From: CAVWQV01 sp963757115
GTDB lineage: Bacteria; Pseudomonadota; Alphaproteobacteria; Acetobacterales; Acetobacteraceae
Direction: 5' to 3'
Length of the DNA stretch: 64,000 nucleotides
Assembly (NCBI GenBank): GCA_963757115.1
Contig: CAVWQV010000011.1
Location: 62,001-126,000 of the forward strand
Shown here: positions 28,102 through 35,969 of the stretch, in pieces
How the letters are laid out: each line of letters opens with the position of its first letter
Position numbering within the stretch: the stretch's first letter is position 1
Translations under genes and position numbers: made by a program
Notes under the pieces: model-generated
Told to the model about the DNA's origin: nothing
The model's input: the letters and a program-made list of their open reading frames with translations, nothing else
Databases searched by the model: none

Positions 28102-29142
28102 TCATCCTTCGTCTTCGAGGAGATCGAGCTGCGCTGTTGCCTCACGCGGCGGCAGCAGGCCGAGATGCCGCCAACCGGGCTGACCCAACACGCGCCCGCG
28201 GCTGGTCCGGAGCACCAGGCCCTCCTGGATCAGGAATGGCTCTACCACGTCCTCAAGGGTGTCGCGCGCTTCGGCCAGCGCGGCGGCCAGGGTCTCGACC
28301 CCGACCGGTCCGCCGCCGTGGTGCTCGGCGATGCGGTAGAGGTAGCGTCGGTCCATCGCATCGAGCCCGAGCCCGTCCACCTCCAACCGTTGCAGGGCGG
28401 CGTCGGCCACGGCCCGGTCGGCCGGATCGGCGCCTTGCACGGCGGCGATGTCGCGCACGCGGCGCAGCAGCCGCCCCGCGATGCGAGGCGTGCCGCGTGA
28501 CCGCCGAGCGATCTCGGCCGCGCCGTCGCCGGTCAAGCGGAACTCGAGCTTTTCCGCGCCGCGCGCCACGATGCGCTCGAGTTCGGCCGGGGTATAGAAC
28601 ACGAGGCGGAGCGGGATGCCGAACCGGTCCCTGAGCGGCGTCGCGAGCAGGCCCGCTCGCGTGGTGGCGCCGATCAAGGTGAAGGGGGGAAGGTCGATCC
28701 GCACGCTGCGCGCTCCCGGCCCTTCGCCGATGATGAGGTCGAGCTGGAAATCCTCCATCGCCGGATACAGCACCTCCTCGATGGCGGCCTGCAGCCGGTG
28801 TATCTCGTCGATGAACAATACGTCGCGCGGCTGCAGGTTGGTCAGGATCGCGGCCAGGTCGCCCGCGCGCTGGATCACCGGGCCCGAGGTGGCTCGGAAC
28901 CCGACGCCGAGCTCGCGGGCGACGATCTGCGCCAACGTCGTCTTGCCGAGGCCGGGCGGCCCGTGCAGCAACACGTGGTCCAAAGCCTCGCCCCGGCCGC
29001 GCGCGGCTTCGATGAACATCGCCAGGTTCTCGCGGCTGGCCCTCTGGCCCACAAACTCGCGCAGGGTCTGCGGCCGGAGGCTCGTTTCGCCCGCATCGGC
29101 GACCGCCCGGTTGGCGGAAACGGTGCGCTCGGCGTCGCTCAA
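28102..29142 (-). CDS. ruvB: Holliday junction branch migration ATPase RuvB
   Basis: 346 residues, intact. AAA+ core with Walker A LLHGPPGLGKTTLAQ, Walker B VLFIDEIHRL, sensor region LIGATTRAGLLATPLRDRFG and the C-terminal winged helix with RYLYRIAEHHGGGPVGVETL. RuvB hexamers drive branch migration with RuvA. The ATG overlaps the ruvA stop (ATGA at 29139-29142), so translation is coupled. Confidence 0.97.
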   Translation of the reverse strand: MSDAERTVSANRAVADAGETSLRPQTLREFVGQRASRENLAMFIEAARGRGEALDHVLLHGPPGLGKTTLAQIVARELGVGFRATSGPVIQRAGDLAAILTNLQPRDVLFIDEIHRLQAAIEEVLYPAMEDFQLDLIIGEGPGARSVRIDLPPFTLIGATTRAGLLATPLRDRFGIPLRLVFYTPAELERIVARGAEKLEFRLTGDGAAEIARRSRGTPRIAGRLLRRVRDIAAVQGADPADRAVADAALQRLEVDGLGLDAMDRRYLYRIAEHHGGGPVGVETLAAALAEARDTLEDVVEPFLIQEGLVLRTSRGRVLGQPGWRHLGLLPPREATAQLDLLEDEG

Positions 29143-29736
29143 CCGGCGAGCTCCTTGAGGCTGTCACGGATCACGCCATCGATTCCCGCCTCGCCGCCCA
29201 ATCGCTCGACGACCCGTGCCACAACCGGTTCCGCCTCTTGCCGCCGGTAGCCGAGATTGACCAAGGCAGAAAGTGCATCAGCCGGCGGTGCCGCGCGGCA
29301 AGGACACAGGAAGGATGGGCCCGCCCTCCGGCATTGCCCCAACCTTCTCGCGTAGTTCGGTCAGGATGCGCACCGCGAGCTTGGCGCCGACACCTGGCGC
29401 CCGCGTGAGGCTCGCCCGGTCCCCGGCGGCGATGGCCGCCACGAGGTCACGCGGCGAAAGCGCCGACAATATGCCGAGAGCGACGCGGGCGCCGACCCCC
29501 TGCAACGTAGTGAGCAGGCGAAACCAGTCCCGCTCCGCCCGATCGGCGAAGCCATAGAGCGTGATCGCGTCCTCGCGCACCTGGGTCTCGACCAGCAGGC
29601 TTGCTGCCGCTGGTGGTGGAGGCAGGGCCGCCAGGGTCCGGGTGGAAGCGTGGACCAGGTATCCCACGCCTCCCACGTCGATGACGCAGCGCCCGTCCTC
29701 GAGCGCGTCCAACCGCCCGGTCAGCCTGGCGATCAA
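29139..29736 (-). CDS. ruvA: Holliday junction DNA helicase subunit RuvA, one frameshift, TTG start
   Basis: The best start is a TTG at 29736 encoding (M)IARLTGRLDALEDGRCVID. It overlaps the ruvC stop as TTGA and has GGGAGGGGGCC upstream. The OB domain is followed by the two helix-hairpin-helix motifs (LLTTLQGVGARVALGILSAL and LTRAPGVGAKLAVRILTEL). The frame ends early after LPVSLPRGTA but continues near 29281-29300 into domain III, DALSALVNLGYRRQEAEPVV, which contacts RuvB. Joined length is about 199 residues, normal. RuvA binds four-way junctions as a tetramer. Confidence 0.92.
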
Positions 29737-30248
29737 GCGGCCCCCTCCCGCAATCGAGGGGTCGCCCACGCCAGCCGCGTAGACCGCCGGTGCGCGTGGC
29801 AGATCGCAACGGCCAGTGCGTCGGCCGCGTCCGAACGTTGCAGCGCCGCCCCGGGGAGCAGCCGGCGCACCATTTCCTGCACCTGCTGCTTGTCCGCCCC
29901 GCCGCTGCCGACCACCGCCATTTTGACCGTCTTGGCCGCATATTCGACGACCGGGATGCCGGCCAGCGCCGGCGCCAGCAGCGCCACGCCCCGGGCATAT
30001 CCCAGCTTGAGGGTCGCCGTGCCGTTGCGGTTGACATAGGTTTCCTCCACCGCCGCCTCGTCCGGCCGGTGCAGTGCGAGAAGCGACGCAAGCGCTTCGT
30101 GGAGGGCGCGCAGCCGGACCGGCACGCTCGCGGCGGGATCGGTCGCGATCACCCCGTCGGCGATGTGCAGCAGCCGGTTGCCGTTCATCTCGATCACGCC
30201 CCAGCCCGTGCAACGCAGGCCGGGATCGACCCCGAGCAGCCGTGCCAT
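29733..30248 (-). CDS. ruvC: Crossover junction endodeoxyribonuclease RuvC
   Basis: 171 residues, intact. RNase H-like fold with the first catalytic Asp in RLLGVDPGLRCTGWGVIE, a Glu in AAVEETYVNRNGTATLKLG and the C-terminal acidic residues in RSDAADALAVAICHAH. RuvC resolves Holliday junctions by symmetric nicking. The yebC-ruvC-ruvA-ruvB order is the classic one. Confidence 0.96.
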   Translation of the reverse strand: MARLLGVDPGLRCTGWGVIEMNGNRLLHIADGVIATDPAASVPVRLRALHEALASLLALHRPDEAAVEETYVNRNGTATLKLGYARGVALLAPALAGIPVVEYAAKTVKMAVVGSGGADKQQVQEMVRRLLPGAALQRSDAADALAVAICHAHRRSTRLAWATPRLREGAA

Positions 30249-30276
30249 GTGCCCCCGAATCGTTCGCCCGATCGCG

Positions 30277-31027
30277 TCAGGCCGAGAGCTTTTGCATCAC
30301 CGCGTCTGGGATGTCGAAGTTCGCATAAACGTTCTGCACGTCGTCATTGTCGTCGAGCACGTCGACGAGCTTGAGCAAGGCACCCGCGCGGTCCTCGCCC
30401 ACGGTCACGGAGGTGGCGGGACGCCAGTCGAGCCGGGCGCTATCAGGCGGCCCAAACCGGGCCTCCAAAGCGTCGCGCACGGCGAAGAAATCTTCCGGTG
30501 TGGAAGTAACCTCATGTCCGTCCGCGTCGCTGCGGACATCGGTCGCCCCTGCCTCGATTGCCGCTTCCAGCATGTCGTCGGAGCTCGCGGCAGCGGCCGG
30601 ATAGCGCACCAGACCCAAGCGCTCGAACAGAAAGGCCACCGAGTTCGGCTCGCCGAGGGCGCCCCCGTGCTTCGAGAATGCGGCGCGCAGGTCGGACGCG
30701 GTGCGATTGCGGTTGTCGGTGAGCGCTTCGACGATAATGGCGACGCCGGCCGGTCCGTAGCCCTCGTAGCGCACCTCCGCGTAATCCTCGCCCGCCGCCG
30801 CTGCCTGCGGCCTTCTTGATAGCCCGGTCGATGGTGTCGCGCGGCATGTTCACCTGCCGCGCCGCCTGCACCGCCGCCCGCAGGCGCGGATTGGAGGCGG
30901 GGTCGGGCAAACCGGAGCGTGCCGAGACGGTGATCTCCCGGATCAGCTTGGCGAACTGCCGCGCCCGCCGCGCATCCTGCGCACCCTTGCGGTGCATGAT
31001 GTTCTTGAATTGCGAATGTCCAGCCAT
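30277..31027 (-). CDS. yebC: YebC/PmpR family protein (transcription or translation factor), one frameshift
   Basis: Starts MAGHSQFKNIMHRKGAQDAR, the invariant family N-terminus. The three-domain protein continues after a frame slip near 30788-30796 (before EDYAEVRYEGYGPAGVAIIV) through TDNRNRTASDLRAAFSKHGG to the C-terminal VLDDNDDVQNVYANFDI. Joined length is about 250 residues, as expected. The family was described first as DNA-binding regulators. Recent work on YebC relatives ties them to relief of ribosome stalling at proline-rich stretches, which is of interest given the polyproline TolA in the same run. Confidence 0.92.
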
Positions 31028-31051
31028 CGGCTGATCTATCGCTCGCCGCCG

Positions 31052-31933
31052 CTACGCGCAAAACGACTCACGATCCGGGCCGCGACGCCATGCAGCAATA
31101 CCCGAGCCAACGGCATGATCAAGATTCGGCATCGCTCCCGACAGCCTTCCCCCGATCCGCACCGGCTCGACGCGGCGGGCCAGCCCGGTCGCGTCGTCAG
31201 TCTCAACGAACAGCCCGCAGACCGTCGCCTCGCCCTCCGCCGGAGCCAGTCGCTCGCCCGGCATCTTGCGCCAGAAGCGCGTCGCCGCCCCCTCCTTCGC
31301 CATGCCGATCACGCTGTCATAGTCGCCGCACATGCCGGCATCCGATTGGAACGCGGTGCCGCCGGGCAGGATCTGGTGGTCAGCAGACGGGCAATGCGTG
31401 TGGGTGCCGACCACCAACGAAACCTGACCGTCGAAGGAATGGGCGAACGCCATTTTCTCGCTGGTTGCTTCCGCATGGAAGTCGATCACGGTAGCGGCAA
31501 CCGTACGGCCGAGTTGGTGGCGCGCCAGTTCCTGCGCAGTGGCGCGGAACGGGCAGTCGAGCGCGTCCATGAACAACCGGCCCATCGCGTTCAGCACGAG
31601 CACCCGCCGGCCGCCGGGCAATTCCACCAGCACTGTGCCCGCCCCGGGTGTGCCGGGCGGAAAATTGAGCGGCCGGATCAGCCGCGGCGTTTCGGCGATA
31701 AAGGGGATAATCTCCCGCCGGTCCCAGGCGTGATTGCCGAGCGTGAGCACGTCGGCGCCGGCGGCGAACAGCGCCACTGCCATGTCCGGGGCAAGGCCGA
31801 AGCCGTGCGAGGCATTCTCCGCATTGACGATCGCGACGTCGACCGCGAGCCGCGCCCGCAAGGGAGGCAGCGCGGCACCGACCGCCTCCCGCCCGGAGCG
31901 TCCGACAACGTCGCCAAGGAAAAGGATGTTCAT
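31052..31933 (-). CDS. YmdB-like metallophosphoesterase
   Basis: 293 residues. A calcineurin-like phosphodiesterase of the YmdB/TIGR00282 family, with metal-site motifs ILFLGDVVGRSGREAV, DVAIVNAENASHGFGLAPD, LTLGNHAWDRREI, VIDFHAEATSEKMAFAH and VVGTHTHCPSADHQILPGG. Bacillus YmdB hydrolyses 2',3'-cyclic nucleotides. It overlaps the 5-FCL stop by ATGA (31930-31933) and lies 24 bp before yebC. The frame is intact. The physiological substrate in alphaproteobacteria is not known to me. Confidence 0.92.
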   Translation of the reverse strand: MNILFLGDVVGRSGREAVGAALPPLRARLAVDVAIVNAENASHGFGLAPDMAVALFAAGADVLTLGNHAWDRREIIPFIAETPRLIRPLNFPPGTPGAGTVLVELPGGRRVLVLNAMGRLFMDALDCPFRATAQELARHQLGRTVAATVIDFHAEATSEKMAFAHSFDGQVSLVVGTHTHCPSADHQILPGGTAFQSDAGMCGDYDSVIGMAKEGAATRFWRKMPGERLAPAEGEATVCGLFVETDDATGLARRVEPVRIGGRLSGAMPNLDHAVGSGIAAWRRGPDRESFCA

Positions 31934-32512
31934 TCAACCTCGCATCGTACGATGCCGCGCTCGGTGGCGACTGCCTCAAGCCTGACATCGTGTGGGCCGG
32001 CGGGCACCGCGTCCATCTCCTGTGCCGCGAAGGCGCAGCCCAGCCGGGCGGCGTGGGGCAGCGCCGCCAACGTGCGGTCGTAGAAGCCGCCGCCATAGCC
32101 GAGGCGGCGGCCGCTCCGGTCAAAGGCGAGCAGAGGCACTAGCATGTAGTCCGGCCTGCACTCGGAGCCGGTCGGCCGGTACGTGCCGAACGGCTCTCGG
32201 TTCCATCGGATCGTCGGGGGTCCAGCGCCGGAAGGTCAGTGGCTCGCCCCGCTTGCCGGTGGCGGGCAAGGCCAAGGGCTGGCCGCGCGCAAATAGCGCG
32301 AGCAACAGCGGCCGAGTGTCGATTTCGCGGGGAAGCGGCCAAAAGCCGGCGACGACGGCGCCGGACGGCGGTGGGGCATCGGCAAGCACGTGTTGCGCGA
32401 GGCTTTCGCCCCAGGCCGGGTCGCAAGCTGCGCGGGCCGCTAGCGCCAGGGCGCGGGCGGCGCGCTTCCGGGCCGGAAGATCATCCAGTGGTGCGATGTG
32501 CGGAGCCGCCAT
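31930..32512 (-). CDS. 5-formyltetrahydrofolate cyclo-ligase, one frameshift
   Basis: The start ATG at 32512 leads into ARKRAARALALAARAACDPA. The frame slips near 32206-32213, where one extra C precedes WNREPFGTYRPTGSECRPDY. It then continues into the family hallmark MLVPLLAFDRSGRRLGYGGG with FYDRTLA. The enzyme converts 5-formyl-THF to 5,10-methenyl-THF using ATP. Joined length is about 194 residues. Its place immediately downstream of the 6S RNA is the conserved ssrS-ygfA arrangement. Confidence 0.9.
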
Positions 32513-32520
32513 GGCCGTTG

Positions 32521-32664
32521 GCGTCTCATCCTCCCAGAGCCTGCTGTTGCAGGTGGGCGCCAGATACCGTGACCAGGGCCACGACAGAGCCAGCTCCCGA
32601 GGGGATGCTTACTGGCCCTGGGGATAAATTGCCTGACGCACCGGGCAGCCCCGCAACTCCCTAT
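32521..32664 (-). ncRNA. ssrS: 6S RNA
   Basis: The DNA between zapA and the 5-FCL gene, where 6S RNA sits in very many proteobacteria, is non-coding. On the minus strand it carries the elements of alphaproteobacterial 6S RNA. They are the central segment CAGTAAGCATCCCCTCGGGA, a following GTGGCCCTGGTCAC hairpin, and the 3' arm CACCTGCAACAGCAGGCTC that pairs toward the 5' end. 6S RNA mimics an open promoter, binds sigma-70 RNA polymerase and reduces transcription in stationary phase. Ends are approximate; the 5' end may reach into the last zapA codons. A covariance-model search (Rfam RF00013) would settle it. Confidence 0.8.
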
Positions 32665-33003
32665 CTAGGGCGCTTCGAGGCCCGCGGCAATCTCCTCGGC
32701 CCGACGCGCAAGCTTCCCGAGCCGCGGAGCGAGCTTGGGATCGGCGCCGGCTGCCGAGCTTTCGAGCCGCGCGACCCGGCGCCGCACCTCGTCGAACTCC
32801 CGCCGGCGATCGTGCAACTCGTCGGCCAGCATCAAGGCAGCCAGCACCAGCATCCGTGACTCGCTTGCCGGCCCGGCGCTGGCCCGGATCTCCTCGATGC
32901 GCTGGCCCACTTCGCGCCCCATCGCCTCGAGATGCTGCTCCTGCCCGTTCTCGCAGCCCACCTGATAGGAGTAGCCGTTGATGCGAATGGTCACCTGCGC
33001 CAT
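32665..33003 (-). CDS. zapA: Cell division protein ZapA
   Basis: About 112 residues from the ATG at 33003. The N-terminal globular part has VTIRINGYSYQVGCENGQEQ and LVLAALMLADELHDRRREFD, and the C-terminal part is a coiled coil rich in Arg/Glu/Ala. ZapA bundles FtsZ filaments at the division site. It lies downstream of a small coiled-coil gene and upstream of 6S RNA, the conserved alphaproteobacterial layout. Confidence 0.9.
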   Translation of the reverse strand: MAQVTIRINGYSYQVGCENGQEQHLEAMGREVGQRIEEIRASAGPASESRMLVLAALMLADELHDRRREFDEVRRRVARLESSAAGADPKLAPRLGKLARRAEEIAAGLEAP

Positions 33004-33048
33004 CACCAATCCCCGTCTCTTCGTCTCGCCGCCCGTGTCGTCGCGCCG

Positions 33049-33252
33049 CTAGGCGGTGTCGCCGAGCTCGTCGCGTAACCGCGCGATCAGCGAATCGAGC
33101 CGCGCCGCCACCGACGACACCATAGCATCCCGCCGTGGTGACGCAGAGGCCGACTGACCGGCAGCAGGCTGAACCGCAGCAAGCGCGATACGCTCCAGCG
33201 CCGCCTCCAGCCGGCTTGCGGCCGAGCCCGGGTCGTCGTCTTCCGCTATCAT
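33049..33252 (-). CDS. Small coiled-coil protein, DUF4164-like, zapA neighbour
   Basis: 67 residues from the ATG at 33252. Two helical stretches (SAASRLEAALERIALAAVQ and VAARLDSLIARLRDELGD) are separated by a short Ala/Ser/Pro linker. No signal or membrane segment. Small coiled-coil proteins of the DUF4164 type are common just upstream of zapA in alphaproteobacteria and are suspected division accessories. I assign the family by position and shape, not by a firm motif. It diverges from the following plus-strand ORF across about 60 bp. Confidence 0.6.
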   Translation of the reverse strand: MIAEDDDPGSAASRLEAALERIALAAVQPAAGQSASASPRRDAMVSSVAARLDSLIARLRDELGDTA

Positions 33253-33313
33253 CGCCACTCCGCCTCCGAGCAGGGCCTTGCACTCAAGCCGCCCTGTCGC
33301 TTGATCGTCAAGC

Positions 33314-33718
33314 ATGAAGCCGTATCCCGCCGTGGTGGTGCACGGGCTCGACGACGCGCGGGCAGCCGTTGCGGCAGGGCAACCGGTCACCTTGCTGTCG
33401 GCGCGCGGCGCCGCGCTGTACGCCGGTCCGCTTTGGTGGCGCGAGCTCGTGCGGCAATGCTGCGAACACGGGGCCGGCCAGCCGATCACCGACCTTCTCG
33501 ATTGCGCGGACGCGCCCGGCCTGGCCCTCGGTGCCATCCGCGCCGGCCTCCGCGGCTTGGTGCTGTCGCCCGACGCGCCCGGCTTCGCGGCGGTGGCCGC
33601 GATCGCCCAGGCAGAGGGGCTCATCCTGCTTCCGGGCCGCCCGCCGGCGCTCGATCTCGCCCGGCCGGGTGCCGCGCGCCGCCTCCGGGCCTGGCTGACC
33701 GAGGGCAGCATCCCGTGA
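33314..33718 (+). CDS. Conserved-type hypothetical protein between zapA and aldolase genes
   Basis: 134 residues, soluble, alpha/beta. It begins MKPYPAVVVHGLDDARAAV and has a repeated beta-alpha rhythm (GQPVTLLSARGAALYAGPLW, AIRAGLRGLVLSPDAPGF, EGLILLPGRPPALDLARPG). No catalytic motif is recognised. It lies 73 bp before the class I aldolase gene on the same strand and divergent from the zapA group. Codon use is like its neighbours, and coding is supported by the absence of a better overlapping frame. Function unknown. Confidence 0.6.
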   Translation: MKPYPAVVVHGLDDARAAVAAGQPVTLLSARGAALYAGPLWWRELVRQCCEHGAGQPITDLLDCADAPGLALGAIRAGLRGLVLSPDAPGFAAVAAIAQAEGLILLPGRPPALDLARPGAARRLRAWLTEGSIP

Positions 33719-33791
33719 CAGGACGCGCGCTCTGTTTTAGGACCGCGCCCCGAGAACCTCGACCATCTTCGCAGTCCTTGGAGCCGCGCGC

Positions 33792-34718
33792 ATGAACATC
33801 ACGCCAGAGGTCAAGCGCATCCTCGACAACTACGAGAGCGACAATCCGGGCACCAAAAGCAAGCTCGCCTGGATGCTGATGCAGGGACGCTTAAGCGGCA
33901 CTGGCAAGCTGGTAATCCTGCCGGTGGACCAAGGCTTCGAGCACGGACCCGCGCGCTCCTTCGCCCCCAACCCATCGGCCTATGACCCGCACTACCATTT
34001 CTCGCTCGCCATCGAGGCCGGGCTAAACGCCTATGCCGCCCCGCTCGGCATGCTTGAGGCCGGAGCCGACGCGTTCGCCGGCCAGATCCCGACCATCCTC
34101 AAGCTGAACAGCAGCAACAGCCTCGCGACCAACAAGGACCAGGCGGTAACCGGCTCCGTCGCCGACGCGCTCCGGCTCGGCTGCGCCGCGATCGGCTTCA
34201 CAATCTATCCAGGCAGCGAGTCGGCCTTCGACCAGATGGAGGAGCTGCGCGCCCTCGCCGAGGAAGCCAAGGACGTGGGCCTCGCCGTGGTGGTGTGGAG
34301 TTACCCGCGCGGCCCCAACCTCGACAAGACGGCGGAAACGGCACTCGACATCTGCGCGTACGCTTGCCACATGGCGGCGCTACTCGGCGCTCATATCATC
34401 AAGGTGAAGCCGCCCGCCGCGCACGTCAGCCTGGAAGCCGCGAAGAAGACCTACGAGCAGAACCGCATTCCGATGCAAACCATGGCTGACCGCGTGCGCC
34501 ACGTCGTGCAGTGCGCGTTCAACGGCCGCCGCCTCGTGGTGTTCTCGGGCGGCGAGAACAAGGGCGACTCCGACGCGCTCCTTGAGGAGATCCGCGGTCT
34601 GCGCGACGGCGGCGCGAGCGGCTCGATCATCGGCCGCAACACGTTCCAGCGGCCGAAGCAGGAAGCATTGTCGCTCCTCGGCCAGGTGATCGACATCTAC
34701 GCGGCGCGCAAAGACTGA
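33792..34718 (+). CDS. Class I fructose-bisphosphate aldolase (FbaB/DhnA type)
   Basis: 308 residues, intact. The archaeal/DhnA-type class I aldolase signature is clear: GKLVILPVDQGFEHGPARSF near residue 38, FTIYPGSESAFDQMEELRAL, VWSYPRGPNLDK, the Schiff-base lysine in AHIIKVKPPAAHVSLE and the phosphate-binding end LVVFSGGENKGDSDAL plus SIIGRNTFQRPKQEAL. It cleaves fructose 1,6-bisphosphate into triose phosphates. An ATG with GGAGCCGCGCGC just upstream is used. thiE follows after 10 bp. Confidence 0.93.
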   Translation: MNITPEVKRILDNYESDNPGTKSKLAWMLMQGRLSGTGKLVILPVDQGFEHGPARSFAPNPSAYDPHYHFSLAIEAGLNAYAAPLGMLEAGADAFAGQIPTILKLNSSNSLATNKDQAVTGSVADALRLGCAAIGFTIYPGSESAFDQMEELRALAEEAKDVGLAVVVWSYPRGPNLDKTAETALDICAYACHMAALLGAHIIKVKPPAAHVSLEAAKKTYEQNRIPMQTMADRVRHVVQCAFNGRRLVVFSGGENKGDSDALLEEIRGLRDGGASGSIIGRNTFQRPKQEALSLLGQVIDIYAARKD

Positions 34719-34728
34719 CCGCGCTGCG

Positions 34729-35409
34729 ATGAGCGACGCGACGGCGGGCGCCGCGGCTGGCCCGGCGGGGTGCCGGCTTTACCTCATTACGCCGCCCGCC
34801 CTCGAGCCCGGCGGATTCCGCGACAGCCTGGCGATGGCGCTCGATGCCGGCGACGTCGCCGCCGTGCAACTCCGGCTGAAGGGCGCCGACGACGACGGAT
34901 GGCGGCGGGCGATCGACGCGCTGCGCCCCGTCGCACAGTCCCGCGACATCGCCTTCCTGCTGAACGACCGCGCGGACCTCGTGACCGCAACCGGCTGCGA
35001 TGGCGCGCATGTGGGCCAGGACGACATGCCGGCCCGCGACGCCCGCCGGCTCCTGGGCGCGGACCGGATGCTGGGCGTCAGCTGCCACGGCAGCCGGGAC
35101 CTTGCAATCGAGGCGGGCGAGGACGGCGCCGATTATGTCGCGTTCGGCGCGTTCTTTCCGAGCGGGACGAAGGAGGTAACGCGCCGCGCCGATCCGGCGA
35201 TCTTGCAATGGTGGTCGGAGCTGATGGAACTCCCCTGCTGCGCCATCGGCGGCATCACGGCCGAGAACTGCGCGCCCTTAGTCCGCGCGGGTGCGAACTT
35301 CCTGGCGGTGGTCGGTGCGGTGTGGTCGCATCCGGACGGGCCGGGCGCGGCCGTTCGGGCGCTGAATGCGGCGATCCGAGAGACCGAGAGCGGAGCTGAG
35401 CCCCGCTAG
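34729..35409 (+). CDS. thiE: Thiamine phosphate synthase
   Basis: 226 residues, intact. A TIM barrel that joins HMP-PP and thiazole phosphate. Motifs are LYLITPPALEPGGF, VAAVQLRLKGADDDGWRRAI, FLLNDRADLVTATGCDGAHV followed by GQDD, LGVSCHGSRDLAIEAGEDGA, YVAFGAFFPSGTKE and CCAIGGITAENCAPLVRAGA. The family usually has GQ(D/E)D and SCH/ST, which are retained. It lies 10 bp after the aldolase gene and no TPP riboswitch was seen. Confidence 0.92.
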   Translation: MSDATAGAAAGPAGCRLYLITPPALEPGGFRDSLAMALDAGDVAAVQLRLKGADDDGWRRAIDALRPVAQSRDIAFLLNDRADLVTATGCDGAHVGQDDMPARDARRLLGADRMLGVSCHGSRDLAIEAGEDGADYVAFGAFFPSGTKEVTRRADPAILQWWSELMELPCCAIGGITAENCAPLVRAGANFLAVVGAVWSHPDGPGAAVRALNAAIRETESGAEPR

Positions 35410-35477
35410 CCGTGATCATCGATTTTGCGTTTATTGTCGTGCCGGTATGTTGGTTCGAATCCAAATAACGAGCACTG

Positions 35478-35969
35478 CTACTGCAACGCGCCCCAGCGCT
35501 TCGCGGCGGGCTCCGCGCTAGCCCATTTCCACCGGTTGGCCTGACGGCAGATCGAAGCGGTGTACCAGCTGCGCGAGCTGCCGTCGTCCACCGAGAACAC
35601 GATCTCCTTGCACGCGGCGAGCGGCGTTGCGATCTCGCGCACGATCCGCAGTTCGCCATGCTCGTTGTCGATCGGAATGTCATGTCGGATGCGCCAGACG
35701 GCCGCGCGATCAAGCGGCAAGTCGCCCGCCACGGCAGCGATGGCGTCCTGCTCGGCCCGCTGGCGCGTGCGGCCCACGTAATTGAACGCATACTCAGCGA
35801 CGGCGTCGATCGCGATGCCGACTGCGAGCCCCACGGCGGGGTTGGCGGACGCTCCTCCAGCCAGCCCACCGCCGACCGCGCCCACGACCCCCGGCAGCGC
35901 CTTGCAGCCGCCCAACGTGGGTAACAGAGCGGCAGCAAGCAGCCACCGCCTCACTGCAACGCGCCCCAT
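35478..35969 (-). CDS. Putative lipoprotein, paralogue of the next gene
   Basis: About 163 residues from the ATG at 35969, or from a GTG at 35954 that overlaps the upstream stop as GTGA. The lipoprotein signal RRWLLAAALLPTLGGCKALP is followed by a glycine-zipper segment (VVGAVGGGLAGGASANPAVG). The C-terminal domain has two conserved features: a CKEIVFSVDDGSSRSWYTAS strand pair with two cysteines and a closing NRWKWASAEPAAKRWGALQ. The same domain occurs in the adjacent gene, so this is a tandem duplication. No named family is recognised. It is probably an envelope lipoprotein. Confidence 0.75.
   Translation of the reverse strand: MGRVAVRRWLLAAALLPTLGGCKALPGVVGAVGGGLAGGASANPAVGLAVGIAIDAVAEYAFNYVGRTRQRAEQDAIAAVAGDLPLDRAAVWRIRHDIPIDNEHGELRIVREIATPLAACKEIVFSVDDGSSRSWYTASICRQANRWKWASAEPAAKRWGALQ

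Noticed and set aside
34718..34729. A TPP riboswitch before thiE
   Set aside because: Only 10 bp separate thiE from the aldolase gene and no THI-box sequence is visible.
35409..35478. Possible tRNA gene around TTGGTTCGAATCCAA
   Set aside because: No acceptor stem, D-arm or anticodon arm can be assembled around the T-arm-like sequence.
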